This document shows positions 34,724 to 41,796 of a DNA stretch of 64,000 bases, one piece after another (position 1 is the first letter of the stretch; each line of letters begins with the position of its first letter). The stretch spans positions 1,736,001-1,800,000 of the forward strand of contig CAVQIT010000008.1 of the NCBI GenBank assembly GCA_963712655.1, read 5' to 3'. Under the pieces are notes generated by a model, which was given only the letters and a program-made list of their open reading frames with translations, did no database searches and was not told the DNA's origin. Origin of the DNA: Pollutimonas sp963712655 (GTDB lineage Bacteria > Pseudomonadota > Gammaproteobacteria > Burkholderiales > Burkholderiaceae_B). The translations under genes and the position numbers were made by a program.

Positions 34724-36376
34724 TCATCCGGCGCAGCACGAAAGCAGCTTCACGTCCTTGCTGAAGGTCTGAGCCGCGAGCTTCAGCCCTTCGACCATCG
34801 TCAGGTAGGGGAACAATTGGTCAGCCAGTTCCTGCACGGTCATGCGGTTGCGGATCGCGAGCACCGCTGTCTGGATCAGTTCGCCCGCTTCCGGGGTCAC
34901 CGCTTGCACGCCGATGAGCTGCCGACTGCCTTCCTCAATGACCAGCTTGATAAAGCCGCGCGTATCGAAGTTGGCGAGCGCACGCGGCACGTTGTCCAGC
35001 GAGAGCGTGCGGCTGTCGGTTTTGATGCCCTTCAAGTGTGCCTGCGCCTCTGAGTAGCCTACGGTGGCCACTTGCGGATCTGTGAACACCACGGCAGGCA
35101 TGGCGGTAAGGTCGAGCGCCGCTTCGCCGCCGGTCATGTTGATCGCAGCACGGGTGCCAGCCGCTGCCGCCACATAGACAAATTGCGGCTGGTCAGTGCA
35201 GTCGCCAGCCGCATAAATGTGTGGCGTACTGGTGCGCATGCCCTTGTCGATGACGATGCCCCCCTGCGCATTGGCAGCGATTCCCGCCGCTTCCAATGCC
35301 AGGCTGTGCGTGTTCGGTGCCCTGCCGGTGGCGACCAGCAGTTTGTCGGCACGCACTTCGCCGTGTCCGGTGGTCAGTACGAATTCGCCGCTAACATGGG
35401 CGACTTGGCTAGCTTGCGTGTGCTCCAGCACCTCGATGCCTTCGGCGCGAAAGGCGGCCGTGACGGCCTCGCCTATAGCCGGGTCTTCGCGGAAGAACAG
35501 CGTGTTGCGCGCCAGGATCGTCACTTTGCTGCCTAGGCGGGCAAAGGCTTGCGCCAGTTCCAGCGCCACCACCGACGAGCCGATCACGGCCAGGCGTTCG
35601 GGAATGGTGTCGCTGACCAGCGCTTCGGTAGAGGTCCAGTAGGGTGACTCTTTCAAGCCGGGAATCAAAGGCACGGCTGGGCTGGCACCCGTGGCGACCA
35701 GGCAGCGGTCGAACGCCACCACACGCTCGCCGCCATCGTTTAAACGGACGGCAAGGCTCTGGTCGTCCTTGAAACGCGCTTCACCATGCAGCACGGTGAT
35801 GGCCTGGTTGCTTTCCAGAATGCCTTCGTACTTGGCGTGCCGCAGTTCCTCGACACGCGCCTGTTGCTGGGCCAGTAGATTGCTGCGATCAATCGCAGGC
35901 ACAGTCGCCGCGATACCGCCGTCGAACGGGCTTTTACGACGCAGATGGGCAATGTGAGCGGCGCGGATCATGATCTTGGACGGTACGCAGCCGATATTGA
36001 CGCAGGTGCCGCCGATGGTGCCGCGCTCGATCAGCGTGACGTGCGCGCCTTGCTCGACGGCCTTCAGCGCTGCCGCCATCGCGGCTCCGCCGCTGCCGAT
36101 GACGGCGATGTGCAAACCGGCCCCCTCAAGTGCATCACGACTTTTTGTATCACTTTTGAAATCGCTAACACGGATCGAACCTTGATAACCCAATGCGGCG
36201 ATGGCGGCCAGAATTTGGTCATGGCTCACGGTCACGGCAGCGTCTGCCGAGACCCGCGCGCGGCTTTCGGGATAGGACACCACAGCGCCATTCACGCCGG
36301 GAATCTTTTCCAAAGCAACTTTGACATGGGTGGCACAGGATGTACAGGTCATGCCATTCACGGTGATTTCGGTCAT
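34724..36376 (-). CDS. merA: Mercuric reductase MerA
   Basis: 550 aa cytosolic FAD flavoenzyme reducing Hg(II) to Hg(0) with NADPH. N-terminal HMA domain with GMTCTSCATHVK; FAD site IAVIGSGGAAMAAA; redox-active pair in GTIGGTCVNIGCVPSK; NADPH region LAVIGSSVVALELAQAFARL; GDCTDQPQFVYVAAAAG; and the C-terminal vicinal Cys pair (LLSCCAG) that hands Hg to the active site. Start at 36376 (MTEITVNGMTC) overlaps the merF stop by 4 bp; the longer open frame to 36559 is not used. Confidence 0.97.
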   Translation of the reverse strand: MTEITVNGMTCTSCATHVKVALEKIPGVNGAVVSYPESRARVSADAAVTVSHDQILAAIAALGYQGSIRVSDFKSDTKSRDALEGAGLHIAVIGSGGAAMAAALKAVEQGAHVTLIERGTIGGTCVNIGCVPSKIMIRAAHIAHLRRKSPFDGGIAATVPAIDRSNLLAQQQARVEELRHAKYEGILESNQAITVLHGEARFKDDQSLAVRLNDGGERVVAFDRCLVATGASPAVPLIPGLKESPYWTSTEALVSDTIPERLAVIGSSVVALELAQAFARLGSKVTILARNTLFFREDPAIGEAVTAAFRAEGIEVLEHTQASQVAHVSGEFVLTTGHGEVRADKLLVATGRAPNTHSLALEAAGIAANAQGGIVIDKGMRTSTPHIYAAGDCTDQPQFVYVAAAAGTRAAINMTGGEAALDLTAMPAVVFTDPQVATVGYSEAQAHLKGIKTDSRTLSLDNVPRALANFDTRGFIKLVIEEGSRQLIGVQAVTPEAGELIQTAVLAIRNRMTVQELADQLFPYLTMVEGLKLAAQTFSKDVKLLSCCAG

Positions 36377-36617
36377 TTTTTTACTCCGGTGGATTGCAGG
36401 GTGCAGCAGGCATCGGCTTGGTGTTTTCGCTGGATGGCGTAGATGGTCAAGCCGATGAAAATCGCCAGCGCAGGCAGCAGCACATAGTCCAGATAGCCGG
36501 TGAGAGCGGATAAACCGACCACCCCGAGCAGAATGACCAGTACGGGTGTGAAACAACATAGCGTCACGAGAACCGTGCCAATGACACTGACCCGCACAGT
36601 GTCTTCGGGTCTTTCAT
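36373..36617 (-). CDS. merF: Mercury transport protein MerF, 5' frameshift
   Basis: Small inner-membrane Hg(II) importer with two helices and vicinal Cys pairs: VTLCCFTPVLVILLGVVGLS and the C-terminal DACC. The natural start is ATG at 36617 (reads MKDPKTL), but one base is missing near 36597 (CTGTGCGG instead of CTGCTGCGG), which displaces the start from the rest. The uninterrupted frame begins only at a GTG at 36597 (74 aa); the repaired protein would have 81 aa, the standard length. Confidence 0.85.
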
Positions 36618-36619
36618 GA

Positions 36620-36895
36620 TTAGTTCTTGACTGAAGATGGATAGCCCGCGTCTCCGGTTGCCTTGGTCAGCTTCGGCACGCTGGTCTTGGCATCATCGAA
36701 GGTGACAACCGCTTCGCGTGTCTCGAAGGTCACGTCAACTTTGCTGACGCCTTCGGCCTTAGAAATCGCCTTCTTGACGGTAATCGGGCAGGCCGAGCAT
36801 GTCATGCCCGGCACCGACAGTGTGACGGTCTGGGTAGCGGCCCACACCGGGGCAACAACGGCAGCGAGGGCGAGGGAGGCAAACAGTTTTTTCAT
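36620..36895 (-). CDS. merP: Periplasmic mercury-binding protein MerP
   Basis: 91 aa with a signal peptide (residues 1-19, ending APVWA) and one HMA domain carrying the metal motif GMTCSACPITVKKA. Binds Hg(II) in the periplasm and passes it to MerT. Lies between merT (15 bp) and merF (2 bp) as in classical operons. Length and motif are canonical. Confidence 0.96.
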   Translation of the reverse strand: MKKLFASLALAAVVAPVWAATQTVTLSVPGMTCSACPITVKKAISKAEGVSKVDVTFETREAVVTFDDAKTSVPKLTKATGDAGYPSSVKN

Positions 36896-36910
36896 GGCGA
36901 ACTCCTGTAA

Positions 36911-37261
36911 TCAATAGAAAAATGGCACGACATAGGGAAATCCGAGCGCGACCAGAACCAGCGCGGCCACGACCCAGAAAATGAGCTTGTAAGTAGCTCG
37001 CACTTGGGGAATAGCGCACATTTCGTCCGGCTTGCAGGCCTGTACTGGCCGGAAAATACGCCGCCAGGCGAAGAACAGCGCGACCAGCGCTGCGCCGATG
37101 AAGATGGGGCGATAGGGTTCCAGCACCGTCAGGTTGCCGATCCATGCCCCGCTGAAGCCCAAGGCGATCAGAACCAGCGGCCCGAGGCAGCAGGCTGACG
37201 CAAGAATGGCGGCTAGCCCTCCGGTGAAGAGCGCGCCGCGCCCGCTTTGTGGTTCAGACAT
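36911..37261 (-). CDS. merT: Mercuric ion transport protein MerT
   Basis: 116 aa inner-membrane importer with three membrane helices, vicinal Cys in SACCLGPLVLIALG and a second Cys pair on the cytosolic loop (QACKPDEMCAIPQ). First gene of the structural mer operon, 35 bp downstream of the MerR-controlled -10 box. Standard length. Confidence 0.96.
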   Translation of the reverse strand: MSEPQSGRGALFTGGLAAILASACCLGPLVLIALGFSGAWIGNLTVLEPYRPIFIGAALVALFFAWRRIFRPVQACKPDEMCAIPQVRATYKLIFWVVAALVLVALGFPYVVPFFY

Positions 37262-37296
37262 GCGCTTGTCCTTTCAAATTTGGTTTGGATAGCTTA

Positions 37297-37327
37297 AGCT
37301 TACTTCCGTAGTTATGTACGGAGTCAA
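37297..37327 (-). promoter_or_regulatory. merT promoter/operator (MerR-controlled)
   Basis: On the minus strand, -35 TTGACT (37322-37327) and -10 TAAGCT (37297-37302) are separated by 19 bp, the over-long spacer typical of MerR-activated promoters. The spacer holds the dyad TCCGTA-N6-TACGGA (37305-37322), the MerR operator. merR starts 5 bp beyond the -35 on the other strand, so MerR also represses itself here. Confidence 0.92.
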
Positions 37328-37332
37328 GCGAT

Positions 37333-37788
37333 ATGGAAAACAATTTTGAGAATCTGACCATCGGCGTTTTCGCCAAGGCGGCCGAGGTCAATGTGGAGAC
37401 CATCCGGTTCTACCAGCGCAAGGGCCTGCTGTCGGAGCCAGACAAGCCCTATGGCAGCATCCGCCGCTATGGTGAGGCGGATGTAACGCGGGTGCGGTTC
37501 GTAAAATCAGCCCAGCGGTTGGGCTTCAGCCTGGACGAGATCGCCGAGCTGCTGCGGCTAGAGGATGGCACCCATTGCGAGGAAGCCAGCAGTCTGGCCG
37601 AGCACAAGCTCAAGGACGTGCGCGAGAAAATGGCTGACCTGGCGCGCATGGAGGCTGTGCTGTCTGAACTGGTGTGCGCCTGCCATGCGCGAAAGGGGAA
37701 CGTGTCCTGCCCGCTGATTGCGTCACTGCAAGACGGAACGAACCTCGCTGCATCGGCGCGGGGGAGTCACGGGTTGACTACACCTTAG
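37333..37788 (+). CDS. merR: Mercury-responsive regulator MerR
   Basis: 151 aa. Winged helix ENLTIGVFAKAAEVNVETIR with FYQRKGLL; dimer helix; Hg(II)-binding cysteines in THCEEAS and VCACHARKGNVSC. Represses mer without Hg and untwists the promoter with Hg. Slightly longer than the usual 144 aa: the C-terminus (ASARGSHGLTTP) runs to the transposon edge and its TAG stop is supplied by the terminal inverted repeat (37784-37821). Confidence 0.95.
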   Translation: MENNFENLTIGVFAKAAEVNVETIRFYQRKGLLSEPDKPYGSIRRYGEADVTRVRFVKSAQRLGFSLDEIAELLRLEDGTHCEEASSLAEHKLKDVREKMADLARMEAVLSELVCACHARKGNVSCPLIASLQDGTNLAASARGSHGLTTP

Positions 37789-37821
37789 CGTGCTTTATTT
37801 TCCGAATTCTGAGACGACCCC
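37784..37821 (-). repeat. Right terminal inverted repeat of the mercury transposon
   Basis: 38 bp, Tn3-family type: outer end GGGGTCGTCTCAGAATTCGG and inner end AAAGCACGCTAAG on the minus strand. Only the inner 12 bp are retained at the other end (32865-32876). Contains the merR stop codon. Confidence 0.88.
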
Positions 37822-38004
37822 ATTAAGAACGGCAAGCTGCTCTTCTTAAAGGGCGCCAAGCTCAAGTCGATCGTAGATAGATCGGCGTATTTCACAGCAC
37901 TACGCGCGCGACAGACCCTGCCCATTGTCATCCTGGCGGAACTGCCGCCAGACGAGGCATTTGCTTTATGGAAGCAGTATGCCTTGAGCAATGACCCGTC
38001 CTAA
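37822..38004 (+). pseudogene. C-terminal fragment of the ICE gene interrupted by the transposon
   Basis: Immediately after the inverted repeat an open frame of 60 codons reads KNGKLLFLKGAKLKSIVDRS, then VILAELPPDEAFALWKQYAL and stops (NDPS, TAA). No start codon or ribosome site is present. It is probably the tail of the gene whose first 40 codons lie at 32744-32875. This rests on position and co-orientation, not on an alignment. Confidence 0.6.
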
Positions 38005-38126
38005 CCATGAAACGGTGAGTCCTTCACTCAACGCCATCGCACACAGCATGACCAATCCGGAAGTCGTTGATTTCTCATTTCCGACTGACACCAGTGGAAG
38101 TTGGAACCAAGCTCATCGCATGTGTC

Positions 38127-38226
38127 GCTGATTGCGTCAGCACCATGCCAGCAGTCCGGGTTTGTAGGCTGCCGTGGAGTTTTTCCATGCAACCCACCAG
38201 TCCGCTATTGCATCGTCTTTGCGGAC
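38127..38226 (+). ncRNA. Repeated three-stem leader element, copy B
   Basis: Stem 1 GCTGA/TCAGC (38127-38141), stem 2 CGTGGA/TCCATG (38173-38189, one G-T pair), core AACCCACCAG (38191-38200), stem 3 GTCCGC/GCGGAC (38200-38226) with GCATC in the loop. Compared with copies A and C, stem 3 has a paired T-A to C-G change. Ends 100 nt before the ATG at 38326. Confidence 0.6.
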
Positions 38227-38325
38227 AGACGTCCTCGTGACGCCGATGCTTATTCATCAACCGCCAGCGGGAGTTTTCCATCCCGTCAAGGGCATGGTCG
38301 TCTCGCTACTGCAAGGAGTTCCTCT

Positions 38326-38538
38326 ATGTCCCAGCAAGTTTCCTTTGGCCATCTGGCCTTGACTTACGTCGGCAGCTTTCTGCCGCTCGAAGTGCTGCAT
38401 AGCGCCGCCGGCCATTACATCGGTACGCGCGACGTCCACGGCCTCGTCTCTCGCGAGTCGGTTGAGTATTTCCGAAGTTCAGCAGCAGCTCAGCGTGCGC
38501 TCAATCGAGGCGGCTGGACTCAGTTGTACTACGCATAA
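38326..38538 (+). CDS. Small uncharacterised ICE protein (70 aa)
   Basis: MSQQVSFGHLALTYVGSFLP, then LEVLHSAAGHYIGTRDVHGL, ending QLYYA. Ribosome site AAGGAG 8 nt before the ATG. No family recognised. The leader carries copy B of the repeated element and a further hairpin (CGGGA/TCCCG, 38268-38285). The next gene starts 20 bp downstream, so the two are probably co-transcribed. Confidence 0.65.
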   Translation: MSQQVSFGHLALTYVGSFLPLEVLHSAAGHYIGTRDVHGLVSRESVEYFRSSAAAQRALNRGGWTQLYYA

Positions 38539-38558
38539 TCCATACCACGGAGACGGCT

Positions 38559-38951
38559 ATGAATTACCTCTTGCCACATTACCTCGTTGATCACCTCCCA
38601 CAGGACGAAAGGCATTTCGCCTGCGCTCCCGGGGCCTTTTTCCAAGCATGGAAGCGTGGTGTGAAGATCGCTGGACCGGAATGGTTCGGTGATGGCACAC
38701 ACGGCGGTTTGCAGTGCGCCGCCAGCAAATGGGATCTGCGTCCCAACCTGTTCCTGCTCAATGACGCTCTGGGCGTACTGAGCAGCGGCCAGCGTATGTT
38801 CCTGGCCGCTATGGTCAGCTTTTACAACGCGCGCGAAGGCGCTGCCATGCTGCGCCGCTGCGGTTTCGAGGGTCTGTCCGACTTGAGCGGTCTTGATCTG
38901 AAACGGCGTCAGGTCATCGCCGACCTGGTGCTGCACTACAACGGCTGGTGA
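38559..38951 (+). CDS. Uncharacterised ICE protein (130 aa)
   Basis: Cytosolic protein without recognised domain. Reads MNYLLPHYLVDHLPQDERHF...; contains LRPNLFLLNDALGVLSSGQR and a helical C-terminus (LKRRQVIADLVLHYNGW). Similar small proteins occur in ICEs of this family, as far as I can recall; function unknown. Start at 38559 follows CGGAGAC, a fair ribosome site. Confidence 0.7.
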   Translation: MNYLLPHYLVDHLPQDERHFACAPGAFFQAWKRGVKIAGPEWFGDGTHGGLQCAASKWDLRPNLFLLNDALGVLSSGQRMFLAAMVSFYNAREGAAMLRRCGFEGLSDLSGLDLKRRQVIADLVLHYNGW

Positions 38952-38990
38952 GCCTGCAACGGTAAACCACCACACTTTCTCTACCCCCAT

Positions 38991-39024
38991 GAGGGACATG
39001 CGTCCCTTCGGGATGATGTCCCTC
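38991..39024 (+). repeat. Leader hairpin upstream of the 39048 gene
   Basis: Arms GAGGGACAT (38991-38999) and ATGTCCCTC (39016-39024), extended inside by CGTCCC/GGGATG pairing around a TTCG-like loop. Ends 23 nt before the ATG; no T-run, so not a typical terminator. Confidence 0.6.
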
Positions 39025-39047
39025 CATTTTTCTATAGGAGCGACTTT

Positions 39048-39512
39048 ATGTCCCGAAACCCATCTTTTGCCGTCGTCCTTGAAGGCGGTCTCGTACAAGC
39101 CACGCTCGTGCAGGACTGGCCGCAACACTTGCCACTACCGCAGTTCGCGATCGTGGACTACGACACCGAAGACGCTGCCGCCGACGAAGTCACCCACTTT
39201 GCTATAGGTTCCACCGTGACAGAAGCCATCTGTAGAGGCGAGACACCCACGGTGTACGAGTCCTTGCCGGATGCGTTGTCTCCACGGGTTGTGCTTGCGG
39301 CATTGGGCGAATCCGTTCGTGACAATGACGCCGAGTCACCGCTGGCAATGGCCCAAAGCGTGCGTCAAAGCATTCTCGATCTGGATGCTCAGATCAATGC
39401 CAATGAGCAAGCACCTACTGGCGACGACTACAACCACCTCTATGTGCTGGCCAACTGCGGCCTGATCGACGTACTCAAGGCAATGGGCGACACCACCGAT
39501 TTTGGTGATTGA
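39048..39512 (+). CDS. Uncharacterised acidic ICE protein (154 aa)
   Basis: Acidic protein: SFAVVLEGGLVQATLVQDWP, then VDYDTEDAAADEVTHFAIG, a segment with AQSVRQSILDLDAQINANEQ, and end DTTDFGD. No known domain recognised by eye. Ribosome site TAGGAGC at 8 nt. Preceded by a long hairpin (38991-39024) and followed by another (39555-39572). Confidence 0.68.
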   Translation: MSRNPSFAVVLEGGLVQATLVQDWPQHLPLPQFAIVDYDTEDAAADEVTHFAIGSTVTEAICRGETPTVYESLPDALSPRVVLAALGESVRDNDAESPLAMAQSVRQSILDLDAQINANEQAPTGDDYNHLYVLANCGLIDVLKAMGDTTDFGD

Positions 39513-39554
39513 TCCACCACGCGGCTAGACCGGTCGCGATCCATTTTCCACCCA

Positions 39555-39572
39555 CCGGGGTTCAATCCCCGG
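39555..39572 (+). repeat. Leader hairpin upstream of the DUF5983-like gene
   Basis: CCGGGG (39555-39560), loop TTCAAT, CCCCGG (39567-39572). 40 nt before the ATG at 39613; no T-run follows. Confidence 0.6.
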
Positions 39573-39612
39573 CAGGGGGCTGGGCCTCGGTTATCCTCTG
39601 CTGGAGATATCC

Positions 39613-40329
39613 ATGTCCAAGATCAAAAACCCTTTCATTCGCGGCTATCAGAACCCACGCATTATCCGAACGTTGCTTATCACCTACCACGAGAACTGCC
39701 CGCCAGCCTGGCGGCCATTGCATGCCAGCCAGGCGCATCTTCCCGATGAGCAAATCGCGTTACTTCCTTGTTTTAGCTGCGAGGATTTCGCAATCATTAC
39801 CGTGGATCAGGTCGTACCCGAGGAACTGAAAGTCCAGTGCCAGGCCGAAGGCTTCGTACGCGCTGTGGTTTACGCTATCGCCGCCGACGATTTTGACGGC
39901 AAGTCAGTGCTTGTGGGCGACACTTACTCCGAAGAAGCCGCCCGCGAAGTGGTGCGCCGCCTGAAATTCGAGACCGGCGTATACAGCCGCGCCTGGGAAA
40001 TCAGCACGGCTCACATCACCGAGCAGTCACAGCGTTACTTGCGTGATTTGGCCGATATTGCCACGCCGACCGGCTTCATGTTTATCGCTTTTCGGGTGCC
40101 GTATAGCCCGGCCGTTGGTGTCAAGCTGATTGCCACCCCTTGGACGGATGAGCATCTGCAGGACATCGACGGTATCACCGCCGAGCAACTGCGGCAGGAG
40201 CATCTGTCCAAAGGCATGCCGAATGATCTGATGCAGGTGCTGCACTTGGCGGCCAACGCTGATGTGCGCATCCTGATTTTCGACGCTGACGCGCCTGAGC
40301 TGGGCGGTCTCCCAGCCTACGAAATGTAG
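39613..40329 (+). CDS. DUF5983-like ICE protein (238 aa)
   Basis: Reads SKIKNPFIRGYQNPRIIRTL...; C-terminal part (about 175-235) includes MFIAFRVPYSPAVGVKLIAT and VRILIFDADAPELGGLPAYE, a signature I associate with the DUF5983 family common in ICEs and plasmids. Function unknown. Start follows CTGGAGATATCC. Followed by an intrinsic terminator at 40342-40366, so a transcript ends here. Confidence 0.72.
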   Translation: MSKIKNPFIRGYQNPRIIRTLLITYHENCPPAWRPLHASQAHLPDEQIALLPCFSCEDFAIITVDQVVPEELKVQCQAEGFVRAVVYAIAADDFDGKSVLVGDTYSEEAAREVVRRLKFETGVYSRAWEISTAHITEQSQRYLRDLADIATPTGFMFIAFRVPYSPAVGVKLIATPWTDEHLQDIDGITAEQLRQEHLSKGMPNDLMQVLHLAANADVRILIFDADAPELGGLPAYEM

Positions 40330-40341
40330 ATTTTCCCATTC

Positions 40342-40366
40342 GCCCCTTACTCAGGGGCTTCTTTTT
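40342..40366 (+). terminator. Intrinsic terminator after the DUF5983-like gene
   Basis: GCCCC (40342-40346), loop TTACTCA, GGGGC (40354-40358), then TTCTTTTT. Starts 13 bp after the stop. Confidence 0.75.
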
Positions 40367-40572
40367 GTCTGCGTTGCTTGAAAACGGATAAACACCACAT
40401 CTATTTCATGGCAGACGGCATTGCGTCACTGCGCCATCCTCGGAGCATGTTCGCTGGCGTAGCCGGCAGCATCCCAGGCAGTCAAGGCCGTTAAGACTGC
40501 GGCGTGTCCAGTGCGCGCTGGCTAACTTCATATCCGGACGATTGTCGTCCATTCCACCCCCACGGGATCTTT

Positions 40573-40587
40573 CATCCCCTGGGGATG
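40573..40587 (+). repeat. Leader palindrome upstream of the 40617 gene
   Basis: CATCCCCTGGGGATG, a 15-bp palindrome with a central T, sharing ATCCCC-N-GGGGAT with the repeats at 26231 and 28219. 30 nt before the ATG. Confidence 0.6.
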
Positions 40588-40616
40588 AGGGGTTCCGTAT
40601 TTTCGGAGACTCCATC

Positions 40617-41432
40617 ATGGATCATCAAACCATTCGTCAACAAATGCCTTCCCTAGTTGCCGGTCATGTGCCAAGCAACGCGCGATCGTTCCAGTTCAAC
40701 ATCTTCGATGGAAAACCGAAGGAGTCGATGTTGGGCTTTCGCGTTGATCCGTCGCCCTTTGAGGGCAAGGTCGTCGTCACCACTGAAGACGCCATCGTTG
40801 TCAAAATTAGTCGAACGAAGTTTGCCGTTCTGGATCGTACGCTGGTATCTGAGGTTCCTGAAGAGGGCGCCAAGATCGAAGTGGTTCCCTATGCACGTCG
40901 CCGTTTCGACGGTCAGCGTGCCGATACGCCTGAAGAGGTTATCGAACACACGGGAGACGGTACTCCCTATACCGTACAGCGCATGATCCTCGGTGCGGCA
41001 CCGGCCAAACTGCCAGTGGAGCAACCGCAGTGCCTGGAGTTGCAGCAGCTTATCGAGCAACTGGAGCAAATGCCCGCCCCGGATGGGCATCGGCGGATTG
41101 CCCACATGCTGGTCGATGCACAAGCACAGGACTTTTCCCTCGTTGATCCCAAACCTGCAGACATCATCCGTACGCCTCCCACGGTGAGTTTCACGGTCCA
41201 AACCGCGAAATTCTCGGGGCGTGTCAGCGTGATCTATCTGCGTGCGGACGACGCCTATGCGGTGGCACTGCATCGCGACGATGAACAGGTCGAGCGCCGC
41301 GGCGATATCTATTTCGACATGCTGGGGGAGACCTTGGCCGATCTGATTGATGACGGTACCTGGCGCCGCATTCGTGTTCAGACCTTGCAAAAGCCGGTTC
41401 GCAGCAAGAAAGCGCTTTCTTCTACTACCTAA
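40617..41432 (+). CDS. Uncharacterised ICE protein (271 aa)
   Basis: MDHQTIRQQMPSLVAGHVPS; two beta-rich halves, with FEGKVVVTTEDAIVVKISRT around residue 45-65 and VSFTVQTAKFSGRVSVIYLR around 190-210, which look mutually similar in style (possible duplicated beta domain). No family recognised. The central part is helical (LQQLIEQLEQMPAPDGHRRI). Start at 40617 has CGGAGACTCC upstream; the frame is open back to 40542 through the leader hairpin. Ends before a strong terminator. Confidence 0.65.
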   Translation: MDHQTIRQQMPSLVAGHVPSNARSFQFNIFDGKPKESMLGFRVDPSPFEGKVVVTTEDAIVVKISRTKFAVLDRTLVSEVPEEGAKIEVVPYARRRFDGQRADTPEEVIEHTGDGTPYTVQRMILGAAPAKLPVEQPQCLELQQLIEQLEQMPAPDGHRRIAHMLVDAQAQDFSLVDPKPADIIRTPPTVSFTVQTAKFSGRVSVIYLRADDAYAVALHRDDEQVERRGDIYFDMLGETLADLIDDGTWRRIRVQTLQKPVRSKKALSSTT

Positions 41433-41451
41433 CCAACCTGTTCCTATCTCA

Positions 41452-41483
41452 GCCCCCGACCAACCATCGGGGGCTTGTTTTTT
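41452..41483 (+). terminator. Intrinsic terminator after the 40617 gene
   Basis: GCCCCCGA (41452-41459), loop CCAACCA, TCGGGGGC (41467-41474), then TTGTTTTTT. A perfect 8-bp stem; begins 20 bp past the stop. Confidence 0.88.
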
Positions 41484-41577
41484 GGTGGTTCCATTTGTAG
41501 AGGCCAATACGGTCCGGTGCAAGCACCCATTGTCGGTGGCGCATCAGCAGGCATGGTGCAACCCTTACTCCATGATT

Positions 41578-41680
41578 GCTGACGTTGTCAGCGACATGCC
41601 GGGCAACCATCGGTCTTTAAGGTTGCGGCGCGGCAACTGCCGCGTGACCACACCAGTTCGCACCGCATCCTCGCGCGAAC
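41578..41680 (+). ncRNA. Repeated three-stem leader element, copy C
   Basis: Stem 1 GCTGAC/GTCAGC (41578-41592), stem 2 GCGGC/GCCGC (41625-41643), core ACCACACCAG (41647-41656), stem 3 GTTCGC/GCGAAC (41656-41680) with GCATC in the loop. Ends 117 nt before the ATG of the DUF3577 gene and begins about 95 nt after a terminator, so it lies at the 5' end of a new transcript. Confidence 0.6.
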
Positions 41681-41796
41681 GACTGCCAGTTTTTCCTGGT
41701 GGTGATGCAACTGCCTTTCTCAACCCATCGCGGGGTTACGCACCTGCCGCTTTGGGCATGGTGTGTCTTCCGCTTCTTATCCAATGGAGATTCACC

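Larger units (their letters stand above)
32865..37821. mobile_element. Tn3-family mercury-resistance transposon remnant
   Basis: The right end is a complete 38-bp Tn3-type terminal inverted repeat (37784-37821, outer end GGGGTCGTCTCAG on the minus strand). The left end keeps only the inner 12 bp of the same repeat, AAGCACGCTAAG (32865-32876). In between are a C-terminal tnpA remnant, a truncated transporter gene, the start of urf2, and merE-merD-merA-merF-merP-merT plus divergent merR. No resolvase or complete transposase is present, so it cannot move by itself. The contents were reshuffled after insertion: urf2 and tnpA are both cut off next to the transporter fragment. Confidence 0.8.

Noticed and set aside
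40430..40540. Fourth copy of the three-stem leader element upstream of the 40617 gene
   Set aside because: The region has other small hairpins (GCAGTC/GACTGC) but neither the AACCCACCAG core nor the GCATC loop in the right order.
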